A DNA stretch of 15,554 bases from contig CAJPPG010000016.1 of the NCBI GenBank assembly GCA_905372495.1, forward strand, positions 1-15,554, written 5' to 3'. This stretch comes from Candidatus Saccharimonadota bacterium. GTDB lineage: Bacteria > Patescibacteriota > Saccharimonadia > Saccharimonadales > Saccharimonadaceae. The notes below the pieces were generated by a model. That model had not been told where the DNA came from. It did no database searches and worked only from the letters and a program-made list of their open reading frames with translations. The position numbers were made by a program, and so were the translations under genes. Positions 1 to 6,800 of the stretch are shown here, piece by piece. The first letter of the stretch is position 1, and the number at the start of each line of letters is the position of its first letter.

Positions 1-2
1 AT

Positions 3-1220
3 AACAAACCTCTTCTTTTTTGGAATTTTATTTTCATTATCGCTATGAGTATTTTTTTCCGACTAACTTTTTCTAATGTCTATAATACTGAAACTTTCTC
101 CACGCTAAATATTGCTGTTGTTAAAAACGACGAATATCAAAAAGACCAATATTTTTCGCACGCAATCTCAAATCTAGAAAAAACCAACCTCAGTGGTAGC
201 ACTATTGATTCCGAGAAAGATACTACAAACCCACAAAAACTTCTACAGATCTCATATGTCAATACGACAAAAGAAGCCGACGCTCTTTTAGAGAATAAAC
301 AAGTCATCGGTACTATAGAGATCAAAAATCTACAACCAATTCTTAAATTTAAATCAACCGGTATTAGAGAAACAATTCTCAAAAAAATCATTGAAGAGCT
401 TCTTGATAAACGCACTCTCTACAATAATCTCCTCTCTGAGATTCAACCACAAATTACACAACAAATAAAGCAAAGCATTAAAAATCCAAATAAAGTAGAT
501 TTTAAACAAATCGAGTCACAAATTAACCAAAGTATCAATTCTAAAATCAAAGAGCTAAATCAAAATCCCCTTTCTTTCAACTCTGTATCCTCAAAAAAAC
601 TAGATTATACAATCATCGAATACTTTACTCTTATTGCCATGTCCTGTTTTTCCAGTGCTTATTTCTCCATCTTTCTCATTAGCTCCATCCTCGCCAATAT
701 GAGTGAACACGGCAAGCGCATTTCAGTTTCTCCAGTCAAGAAACGCACTTTGGTTCTTAGTAGTATGCTTAGCGCATTTATTACACACCTCATTCTTCTC
801 TGTTTGATTTTCAGTTTTAATATCTTCATTCTCAAAGTTGACTATGGACAAAATCTTCCCGAAATTATTTTCATCTCGATTCTTGGTTCTATCGCAGGAA
901 TCTCTTTTGGTCTTCTCATTGGTTCTCTCATTAAAACTAGTTATGAAATCAAAATTAATCTTACTACCTTTTTCCAACTTTTCTGCTGTTTCCTGTCTGG
1001 CATGATGGGACCATCGATTAAATATCTTGTTGATACCAATTTTCCCCTCATCAATCATTTAAATCCAGCCAATATGATTGTAGACGGTCTTTATTCATTA
1101 CAAATTTATGATAATCTCAACCGCTATAACTTCAATATTATCAGTCTCATCCTTTTTTCAGCTTTCTGTCTTATTATTTCCGTTATTGTCATCAGGAAAC
1201 AAAAATATGCACAGCTATAA
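3..1220 (+). CDS. ABC-2-type transporter permease (5' end outside window)
   Basis: This is an integral membrane permease of an ABC exporter. The reading frame is open back to the window edge. The 14 codons before the first in-window ATG (position 45) encode a hydrophobic stretch (PLLFWNFIFIIAMSIFF) that completes a first membrane helix, so the real start lies upstream and ATG 45 is not the start. The layout is one N-terminal helix, a hydrophilic extracytoplasmic region up to about nucleotide 600, then about five C-terminal helices starting at YTIIEYFTLIAMS. This matches the ABC2_membrane_3 class. A late motif (GMMGPSIKYL, then NPANMIVDGLYSL) resembles YhaP/YhfS-like permeases. The gene ends in TAA at 1218-1220 and is followed after 9 nt by a second permease of the same layout, so the two probably form a heterodimer. 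The ATPase is not in the window and may lie to the left. The substrate cannot be read from the sequence. Confidence 0.85.
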   Translation, partial: NKPLLFWNFIFIIAMSIFFRLTFSNVYNTETFSTLNIAVVKNDEYQKDQYFSHAISNLEKTNLSGSTIDSEKDTTNPQKLLQISYVNTTKEADALLENKQVIGTIEIKNLQPILKFKSTGIRETILKKIIEELLDKRTLYNNLLSEIQPQITQQIKQSIKNPNKVDFKQIESQINQSINSKIKELNQNPLSFNSVSSKKLDYTIIEYFTLIAMSCFSSAYFSIFLISSILANMSEHGKRISVSPVKKRTLVLSSMLSAFITHLILLCLIFSFNIFILKVDYGQNLPEIIFISILGSIAGISFGLLIGSLIKTSYEIKINLTTFFQLFCCFLSGMMGPSIKYLVDTNFPLINHLNPANMIVDGLYSLQIYDNLNRYNFNIISLILFSAFCLIISVIVIRKQKYAQL

Positions 1221-1229
1221 AGGAGTTCT
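1219..1229 (+). promoter_or_regulatory. Shine-Dalgarno site of the second permease
   Basis: AAAGGAG at 1219-1225 overlaps the stop codon of the first permease and sits 4 nt before ATG 1230. It supports this start and shows that the second permease is an internal operon gene translated in the classical way, unlike the leaderless first genes elsewhere in the window. Confidence 0.7.
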
Positions 1230-2398
1230 ATGATTATTTTCAAAACTTTTTGGCGAATTATGAAAAGATACTGGTGGATTGTCGCTCTCTATGTAGTCAT
1301 ACTCACCTCTATTTCAATCCTCAATTTAAGATCAAATTCTAATCAAACAACATTCACTGATGAAAAACCAGAAATCACCATCGTAGACAAAACCACACAT
1401 CAACCGCTTACCAATAATTTTCTTAATTATCTAAGTCAAACAGCAGAGTTAGTTAAACTCGATGAATCACAAATCACTGATGCGCTTTTCTATCAAAGAA
1501 CTAGCCTTGTTGTTTTTCTGCCTGAAAATCTCGAAACACAGATTCTTTCTGGTCAAAAAATCACTCTCGATTACCGTACCTCGGGAAACTATTCAGCCGA
1601 ATTAGCTAAAAATCTTATTTCACGCTATTTTGAACTTCAAAAATCAGAAATCAATCTCTTGCATACTCAAAATCCTAGTCATCAGCAAATTAATTCCCTA
1701 ATTAATTCTATTAATCAAAAACTAGCCATTTCACCAGAAGTTCATCTAACAACTAATAATGTAACCAATTTAAGAAAAATTTCTGGTTATTTTAACGCCG
1801 CCAGCTACACAATCATGGCAATTATTCTCTATATCACCTGTCTTATTAACGCTACTTTCAATAAAACTGAGATCAAAAAACGCACTTTAGTTTCAAGTCT
1901 TCATCTAAAAAAATATAATCTATATCTACTCTTTGCTAATTCAATCTTTTCTTTTCTTTTCTCTTCTTTATTTTCATCTCATCTATTAGTTACTTTGTTC
2001 TCGGCAGCATTATTTTCACCCCTCTCCTCGTTTTATACTTGTCAAACACTCTACTCTTCGCCATTTGCTGTCTCACACTAGCCGAACTCATCTCCACTAT
2101 CGTAATTTCAAGAGACGCGGTTTCAGGTATTGTTAATCTAATTTCACTCGGCTCAGCCTTCCTTTCTGGCGCCTTCATTTCTGCATCATTCCTCCCAACC
2201 CTAGTTTTAAATATTGCTCACATTCTTCCCTCATATTGGTATATTAATGCCAATTCAAAAATCGAATCAGTAAAAAACCTAAATCTTGATTCAATTTCAG
2301 CAGTCTTACCAAATTTTCTAATGTTACTCTTCTTCTCACTACTCTTTATTGTTCTCAATTATTTAATTTCCAAAAAACAACGCCAAACCAATTGTTAA
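1230..2398 (+). pseudogene. ABC-2-type permease, frameshifted (possibly phase-variable)
   Basis: This is the second permease of the pair. The start frame gives an N-terminal helix (YWWIVALYVVILTSISIL), an extracytoplasmic domain and then helices, but after about residue 240 it turns into non-permease-like residues and stops at TAG 2079-2081. A second frame, open from 1940 to TAA 2396-2398, carries the natural continuation: IISLGSAFLSGAF-like helices, a FLPTLVLNIAHILPSYWYI motif typical of this permease class, and a C-terminal helix followed by a basic tail. The frame change must lie between 1940 and 2078. That interval contains (TTTTC)3 at 1947-1961. Removing one 5-nt unit joins both halves into a single protein of about 387 residues, close to the length of the upstream partner. 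The cause could be phase variation, a fixed mutation, or a sequencing or assembly error. Confidence 0.8.
1947..1961 (+). repeat. (TTTTC)3 pentanucleotide tract inside the permease gene
   Basis: Three perfect TTTTC units in a longer pyrimidine-rich stretch sit exactly in the interval where the permease frame changes. Adding or losing one unit moves the frame by 5 nt (2 modulo 3). Two copies would give an open full-length gene; the three copies seen here close it at 2081. Short repeats of this kind are known slippage sites in contingency genes of other bacteria. Confidence 0.75.
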
Positions 2399-2488
2399 AA
2401 ACTCTGACAAAATATCAAAACTTCATAAAAAACTCTAGTTTGAAGTAAGCCCAATTTCCAGTAAAAATAAACTACTTTGAGTAATATC

Positions 2489-2497
2489 TGTTATAAT
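2489..2497 (+). promoter_or_regulatory. extended -10 promoter of tRNA-Ser
   Basis: TGTTATAAT (TGn plus a perfect TATAAT at 2492-2497) ends 10 nt before the first base of the mature tRNA. There is no clear -35 box at 16-18 nt; the TGn extension would compensate. Confidence 0.7.
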
Positions 2498-2507
2498 CTA
2501 TCTAGAC

Positions 2508-2595
2508 GGAAGCGTGTCCGAGTGGTTGAAGGAGCACGCCTGGAACGCGTGTATACAGCAATGTATCGGAGGTTCGAATCCTCTCGCTTCCGCCA
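2508..2595 (+). tRNA. tRNA-Ser (anticodon GGA)
   Basis: This is a complete class II tRNA. The acceptor stem GGAAGCG (2508-2514) pairs with CGCTTCC (2585-2591), with discriminator G and an encoded CCA at 2593-2595. The D arm is TCC...GGA. The anticodon stem CACGC/GCGTG encloses the loop CTGGAAC, which puts GGA at 2542-2544 (reads UCC and UCU). A long variable arm (TATAC...TGTAT) is the serine hallmark, and the T arm is GGAGG-TTCGAAT-CCTCT. It stands alone between convergent genes, with its own promoter and terminator. Confidence 0.97.
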
Positions 2596-2608
2596 GGAAG
2601 TAAAAATG

Positions 2609-2631
2609 ACCCGATAGGGTATTTTTTATTT
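2609..2631. terminator. intrinsic terminator after tRNA-Ser, probably bidirectional
   Basis: ACCC-GATA-GGGT (2609-2620) is followed by ATTTTTTATTT, a short hairpin with a U tract on the plus strand. On the minus strand the same hairpin is followed by CATTTTTA, so it could also stop LCP transcripts arriving from the right, though about 100 nt after that gene ends. A near-identical sequence lies at the right end of the window. Confidence 0.7.
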
Positions 2632-2730
2632 CTTCGAAGAAGGAAGGAGGATTCGAGCCCAAGATTCGCATGGAACTACATCTCCTCATCCTCTCGCGAT
2701 ATTATCTCTTACATCACTCGTATAACTTTT

Positions 2731-4200
2731 TTATTCAGTATTAATTAATTTCTTTCTCAAATACCTTTGAAAATCACCATAGCTAAACATTGAGCTTTCG
2801 CTATATGTCGAAGCTCCATTTGGCAGTACAACACTCTGTATTCCAATTCGTCCAACCCCAAACTGTTCAACCGTCGGGATTGACTCCACTTCCCCATTTA
2901 GATTCGTCGCAATCTCGATCAAAGTTCTCACCTCCGCCATCGTAATATTCGTTTTCACATTATTGCCAAGTGAATCAATTAATCGGATTACTTTTGTTGG
3001 CTTTGCCAGAACTCCTAGAGAAAAGGCCTTATTTTTAATTGCATTAAAAATTCTTTGTTGATTAATCTCACGATCAAAGTTACTGCGCGACAGTCCAAAA
3101 TCACCGCCCCCATCACAACCTGCGTTCCTTGCCCTGGCAAGCTTTAAAGCCATGCTTCCATTCAGTCCATAGTTCATTCCCCTAGGAAGATCAAGATGCT
3201 GACAAGAATCATGTATACCTGCCTCATCATCTGCATATACGTCTACATCAATCCCTCCTAACTCATCCACCAGTGTTCTCAGTGCACTCCAATCAAGTGA
3301 GACATAATATTGCAAATTAAGCCCCGTGATTTCTGAAACCTTCTTTGCAAAATACCTCGAAGCCTGGTCTTTGTTATTTTTATATTGATCAAGCGCACAC
3401 ATATAGGTTGCATTAATTTTCCCCTGTGTACCGACCACACAGTTCATTGTCTCCCCACCAGGCACCGTATAATTCACCCAAAGATCTCTCGGTATACTAA
3501 AAATTTTCGAAGTTTTCTTTTCCTGATCAACCGATGCAACCAAAATCGAATCCGTTAACAATCCCCCTCCGTGCCCATCCGCATCTTCACTCGTCCCAAA
3601 AATCAAGACATTTGTTAAATTATTTTCATCTTTCGCAAGCTCCGTCCCGATTAATATATCCATCGGATTACCTTTAAATACATTTGCAGTATGTGATAAC
3701 AGCATGTACCCAAAAATAGCAACACCAATCATCAGTACAATAATCGAACTTAGGGCCACGATAACAATTTTCGTCCACAAAGGAATATGCGTCTTTTCTT
3801 TCTTACTCTTTCGCTTTAATTTTCTGCGATCCTTCACCAATTCTTTTTCAAGTTTCAAAGTCGCATCATTTTTTTTACGCTGTTCCTTAACCTTCTCTTG
3901 CTGAGTTACAAGACCTTTAGCGTCTGAAGCTGGCGCCTCGGTTAGCAACTTAGTTGATACCTCGTTTGATGTCTCTTTTAGTACCTCGTTTGGCACCTCA
4001 GTTGTCGTCTCGGCTAGCTTCTTAGATGGCGCCTCCTTGACTGTCACCTCGATAGGTGTTTCGGTCGGTGTTTCGTTTGGGGTCTCAGCTTTTTTACGGA
4101 CCAAAATTTCTTCCGTCAGACCTTTTTCCGACACCACAATCTTCTTCCCCGCCTGTTTCCTAACCGTCTTTTTCGAATGCTTAGTTTTTCTTTTTGGCAT
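2731..4200 (-). CDS. LytR-CpsA-Psr (LCP) family protein
   Basis: LCP enzymes transfer glycopolymers from polyprenyl-phosphate carriers to peptidoglycan outside the membrane. The chosen start is ATG at 4200-4198, giving 489 residues, because GGAGG (4213-4209) sits 8 nt upstream; the in-frame GTG at 4215 would place that site inside the gene. Residues 1-140 are a long charged cytoplasmic tail rich in Glu, Thr, Pro, Val and Lys with degenerate repeats (NETPTETP, TTEVPNEV, ETSNEVS). One membrane helix lies at about 143-168. The LCP domain shows TDSILVASVD (216-225), SIPRDLWV (235-242), ALKLARARNAG (351-361) and the DFGLSRSNFDREINQQR region (367-383), which contain the conserved Asp and Arg residues that bind phosphate and metal. 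The stop is TAA. It is transcribed away from a divergent ABC exporter. The tail is unusually long for the family. Family assignment is firm; the polymer attached is unknown. Confidence 0.93.
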   Translation of the reverse strand: MPKRKTKHSKKTVRKQAGKKIVVSEKGLTEEILVRKKAETPNETPTETPIEVTVKEAPSKKLAETTTEVPNEVLKETSNEVSTKLLTEAPASDAKGLVTQQEKVKEQRKKNDATLKLEKELVKDRRKLKRKSKKEKTHIPLWTKIVIVALSSIIVLMIGVAIFGYMLLSHTANVFKGNPMDILIGTELAKDENNLTNVLIFGTSEDADGHGGGLLTDSILVASVDQEKKTSKIFSIPRDLWVNYTVPGGETMNCVVGTQGKINATYMCALDQYKNNKDQASRYFAKKVSEITGLNLQYYVSLDWSALRTLVDELGGIDVDVYADDEAGIHDSCQHLDLPRGMNYGLNGSMALKLARARNAGCDGGGDFGLSRSNFDREINQQRIFNAIKNKAFSLGVLAKPTKVIRLIDSLGNNVKTNITMAEVRTLIEIATNLNGEVESIPTVEQFGVGRIGIQSVVLPNGASTYSESSMFSYGDFQRYLRKKLINTE

Positions 4201-4228
4201 CGACCATTCCTCCACTTTTTCTTTAATA

Positions 4229-4237
4229 ATTTTACCA
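4229..4237 (-). promoter_or_regulatory. extended -10 promoter of the LCP gene
   Basis: Read on the minus strand, TG (4237-4236), one base, then TAAAAT (4234-4229). The predicted transcript starts near 4222 and has a leader of about 20 nt containing GGAGG. It lies back to back with the ABC ATPase promoter at 4264-4272, so both divergent genes share a promoter region of about 80 nt. Confidence 0.55.
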
Positions 4238-4263
4238 CATAAACCACTAGTTTTTCTCTTGCA

Positions 4264-4272
4264 TGCTATAAT
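4264..4272 (+). promoter_or_regulatory. extended -10 promoter of the ABC exporter operon (leaderless)
   Basis: TGCTATAAT (TATAAT at 4267-4272) ends 7 nt before ATG 4280. With normal -10 to +1 spacing the A of ATG is about the first transcribed base. No Shine-Dalgarno sequence is present or would fit. Confidence 0.7.
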
Positions 4273-4279
4273 TAAACCA

Positions 4280-5527
4280 ATGAGTCACAAGGGTAATATT
4301 AGAAAAGATAATTCACTTTTAATTGAATTAAAAAACATCACTCGTAGCTTCGGATACGGTGAAGCAGAGTCATTCGCGCTTAATGATTTTAACCTTGAAG
4401 TCAAACCAGGCGAATTTATTATGATTATGGGGCCCTCTGGTTGTGGTAAAACCACCCTGTTGAACATCATTGGCCTGCTAGATTTCCCCACTTCCGGGAG
4501 TTATTATCTTGATTCTGAACGTACCACTGTTTTTTCTAAATCACGTCAGGCACATATTCGTGCTCAAAAAATTGGTTTTATTTTCCAAGACTTCAACCTC
4601 ATCCCTAAAATGACCATTCTTGAAAATGTTTCCCTTCCCCTTGTCTACGCTGGCGTACCCAAAACAAAACGTCTCATTAAATCCTCCGAAATGCTCTCCT
4701 ATCTAAATATGCAAAAGCGCGAATATTATTACCCTTATCAACTTTCTGGCGGACAAAAACAACGTGTCGCCATTGCTCGCGCTCTTGTTTCAGCTCCTGA
4801 AATTATTCTTGCCGATGAACCTACCGGCAATCTTGATAGTCATAATGCTCATCTTGTTATGGAAGAGCTTCGCCGTATTCATTCCAAAGGCAACACGATT
4901 ATTATGGTCACCCACAACCCTAATCTTACTTCCTACGCTACTCGCGTCATTCACATGCTTGATGGTCGTATTGCCACCGATGTTAAAACCGTTGCAGACG
5001 AAGATCTTCCTGAACGTATTAAAGTTAATTTTTTTAAGAAGTCATCAGAATCCATCAAAGTAACCATTGACGATCTCCCTCTGACAGAAGAAACCACCGA
5101 TGCCCAAACCGTCAAAATTCGACCTATTCAGCAAGTCGGCTCCAAGAATCCCGAAGCTCATCAATCACCCACTCAAGAATTCAATCGATTACCAATCGTT
5201 CCTCCTGAACCGTCTTTAATAAGGACACCAACAGTACCTAGTGATAAAATCGAGCAAAGATCTCCTAACCTTTCCTATAAATATCCAACAACCTCTGAAA
5301 TCTCTACCACCGATTCCGAAGCCTCACGACCATTAAACACTCAAATAGAACCAACACCCAAAAAACCTAATTTTCCTGTCGTCTCGTCTTCGTCAAGCGA
5401 CAGTTCAGTCCGCATTATAAAGAAAACTACATCTATAGAGGAACCAGAAAAACCTTCCAAGAAGTCTAAAAATAAAGCTAAAGCCGCAAAAACCAATAAA
5501 AAACAAGCGAAAGGACGCCGAAAATAA
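4280..5527 (+). CDS. MacB/LolD-type ABC transporter ATP-binding protein with long C-terminal tail
   Basis: This cytoplasmic ATPase energises the MacB-like permease encoded next. The frame stays open upstream to 4037, but that part overlaps the divergent LCP gene. ATG 4280 is chosen because a TGCTATAAT box lies 7 nt before it and the ABC domain starts right after (LIELKNITRSFGYGE). It gives 415 residues. Visible motifs are Walker A GPSGCGKT (51-58), Q-loop FQDFNL (Q103), signature LSGGQKQR (155-162), Walker B IILADEPTGNLD (175-186) and switch His VTHNP (H211). The ABC domain ends near residue 245. About 170 further residues follow that are low-complexity, rich in Ser, Thr, Pro, Glu and Lys, and end in a strongly basic Lys/Arg tail. 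Family members are normally about 220-250 residues, so this tail is unusual. The stop codon overlaps the permease start (TAATG), which implies translational coupling. Confidence 0.93.
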   Translation: MSHKGNIRKDNSLLIELKNITRSFGYGEAESFALNDFNLEVKPGEFIMIMGPSGCGKTTLLNIIGLLDFPTSGSYYLDSERTTVFSKSRQAHIRAQKIGFIFQDFNLIPKMTILENVSLPLVYAGVPKTKRLIKSSEMLSYLNMQKREYYYPYQLSGGQKQRVAIARALVSAPEIILADEPTGNLDSHNAHLVMEELRRIHSKGNTIIMVTHNPNLTSYATRVIHMLDGRIATDVKTVADEDLPERIKVNFFKKSSESIKVTIDDLPLTEETTDAQTVKIRPIQQVGSKNPEAHQSPTQEFNRLPIVPPEPSLIRTPTVPSDKIEQRSPNLSYKYPTTSEISTTDSEASRPLNTQIEPTPKKPNFPVVSSSSSDSSVRIIKKTTSIEEPEKPSKKSKNKAKAAKTNKKQAKGRRK

Positions 5528-6747
5528 TGTCATTACTTCTTCGTACGAATTTTGAGATTGCCAAAAATTCGCTCAAAAAGCATAAGTTTCGTAGTTTTTT
5601 TACCTGTCTCGGCATATCTGTTGGTATTGGTAGTATTATCCTAATTTTGAGCCTAGCAGGCAGTATTTCACAACTTATTTCTTCCGAGGTAAAGAGTTTA
5701 AATCAAGAATTAATTCTTGTCCGACCTACAAACAACAAAAAAGACCTCGCAAATATCATTGATGAACTAACAAATTCCAACCATTTTAATAATTCAAATC
5801 TCACGATGGAGGACTTAGTTAAAATTAAAGAAACTAGCGATAATATTAAAAAAATCGCTCCCATAGCAGCTCTTCATGAAACAGCCATTGGTGATCAGAC
5901 TGTCGATTCCGCCACTATTTTGGCTAGCAACTCAGACCTCAAAGACATCCTAAACCTAGAAATCAAATCCGGAAACTTTATTCAAGATAATAACCTAAAG
6001 TCTGCAGTCATTGGTCATTCCCTTGCTCTTCAACTCTTTGGCTCCAGCGAACCTATCGGGAAAACCTTCTCTTTCTCTGGTCACAAATTTATTATTATTG
6101 GCACTCTCCAAAAAACCGAGAATCCTCTCAACTTCAATGGTGTAGATTTTGACCAATCCGTTATCGTCGATATTGACCAAATTAAAAACCTCAATCCTCA
6201 AATTCAGCAAATCGACATCACTGTAAAAAATAATCAGCAAACCGAATCCACCGCTGAGCAGATCACTAAAACTCTTACCGACCTCAAAGGTTCCGCCAGC
6301 AACTTCACTGTTAACTATGGCACGCACATCTCCCACCCAGCTAGTAACTTCTTCTCTATGATCTCTATTATGCTCGGCAGTATTGCTGCAATCTCCCTCT
6401 TCATTGGTGGTATCAGCGTCATGAATCTCATGCTGGTCTCCGTCACTGAACGCACCCACGAAATTGGTATTCGAAAAGCCATCGGCGCCACCAACGCCCA
6501 TATCTTTATGCAATTCCTTTTTGAAAGTATTATCCTCGTTTTTCTTGGCTGTATTGGTGGTTTCCTCCTCGGCTATCTTGTAGCGATTTTTTGTTCCACC
6601 TTCACCCCATTCAAGCCATTTATTAACCTCGAAATTTGCCTCGTCGCATTCTATTTTGCCTTTGTCACCGGTATTCTCTTCGGACTCTTCCCTGCCATCA
6701 AGGCCTCAAGGCAAAAACCCATTGATTCACTTAAATTCTCAAGCTAA
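5527..6747 (+). CDS. MacB-like ABC transporter permease (FtsX domain)
   Basis: This is the membrane partner of the ATPase encoded just upstream; the two genes overlap by one base (TAATG at 5525-5529). It is 406 residues, the usual size. A membrane helix at about 22-46 (FFTCLGISVGIGSIILILSL) is followed by a large extracytoplasmic MacB periplasmic-core-type domain to about 275, then three helices at about 278-303, 325-358 and 368-393. The FtsX signature NLMLVSVTERTHEIGIRKAIGA (about 300-321) is near-perfect and FPAIKASR closes the protein. Such pairs export peptides, lipoproteins or toxic compounds, or act as mechanotransmitters; the substrate here is unknown. No MacA-like fusion protein or outer-membrane partner is visible. 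Only a weak Shine-Dalgarno (AAAGGA, 11 nt before the start) is seen, in line with coupling. Confidence 0.93.
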   Translation: MSLLLRTNFEIAKNSLKKHKFRSFFTCLGISVGIGSIILILSLAGSISQLISSEVKSLNQELILVRPTNNKKDLANIIDELTNSNHFNNSNLTMEDLVKIKETSDNIKKIAPIAALHETAIGDQTVDSATILASNSDLKDILNLEIKSGNFIQDNNLKSAVIGHSLALQLFGSSEPIGKTFSFSGHKFIIIGTLQKTENPLNFNGVDFDQSVIVDIDQIKNLNPQIQQIDITVKNNQQTESTAEQITKTLTDLKGSASNFTVNYGTHISHPASNFFSMISIMLGSIAAISLFIGGISVMNLMLVSVTERTHEIGIRKAIGATNAHIFMQFLFESIILVFLGCIGGFLLGYLVAIFCSTFTPFKPFINLEICLVAFYFAFVTGILFGLFPAIKASRQKPIDSLKFSS

Positions 6748-6765
6748 TCTATTATCCTCTTGCAG

Positions 6766-6794
6766 TTAACAAAATTTCAAACTCATACTATAAT
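6766..6794 (+). promoter_or_regulatory. tsaD promoter (leaderless)
   Basis: The -35 is TTAACA (6766-6771), the spacer is 17 nt and the -10 is TATAAT (6789-6794), ending 6 nt before ATG 6801. This is the one promoter here with a good -35 and no TGn extension. No Shine-Dalgarno is present. Confidence 0.7.
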
Positions 6795-6800
6795 CATTCT

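Noticed and set aside
45..47. ATG 45 as the start of the first permease.
   Set aside because: It falls in the middle of the first membrane helix and the frame is open to the window edge, so the gene is 5'-truncated by the window.
1930..1965. Programmed ribosomal -1 frameshift to produce the full permease.
   Set aside because: No X-XXY-YYZ slippery heptamer in the right frame and no clear downstream pseudoknot. Loss or gain of a TTTTC unit explains the shift more simply.
2498..2689. 63-residue minus-strand frame over the tRNA-Ser.
   Set aside because: Its sequence (GFEP, FNHSDT) is the typical antisense reading of a tRNA gene, not a protein.
2640..2690. tRNA T-arm-like fragment on the minus strand (GGGCTCGAATCC) next to ATGTAGTTC, a possible decayed tRNA or attachment site.
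   Set aside because: No anticodon arm and poor T-stem pairing (two mismatches). No matching copy elsewhere in the window to suggest an att site.
4037..4279. In-frame upstream extension of the ABC ATPase (81 extra codons).
   Set aside because: It is antisense to the LCP N-terminal tail, encodes no ABC-like sequence, and the promoter box for the gene (4264-4272) lies inside it. ATG 4280 is the supported start.
5995..6513. 172-residue minus-strand frame.
   Set aside because: It is antisense to the conserved FtsX permease and has no promoter, ribosome site or recognisable domain.
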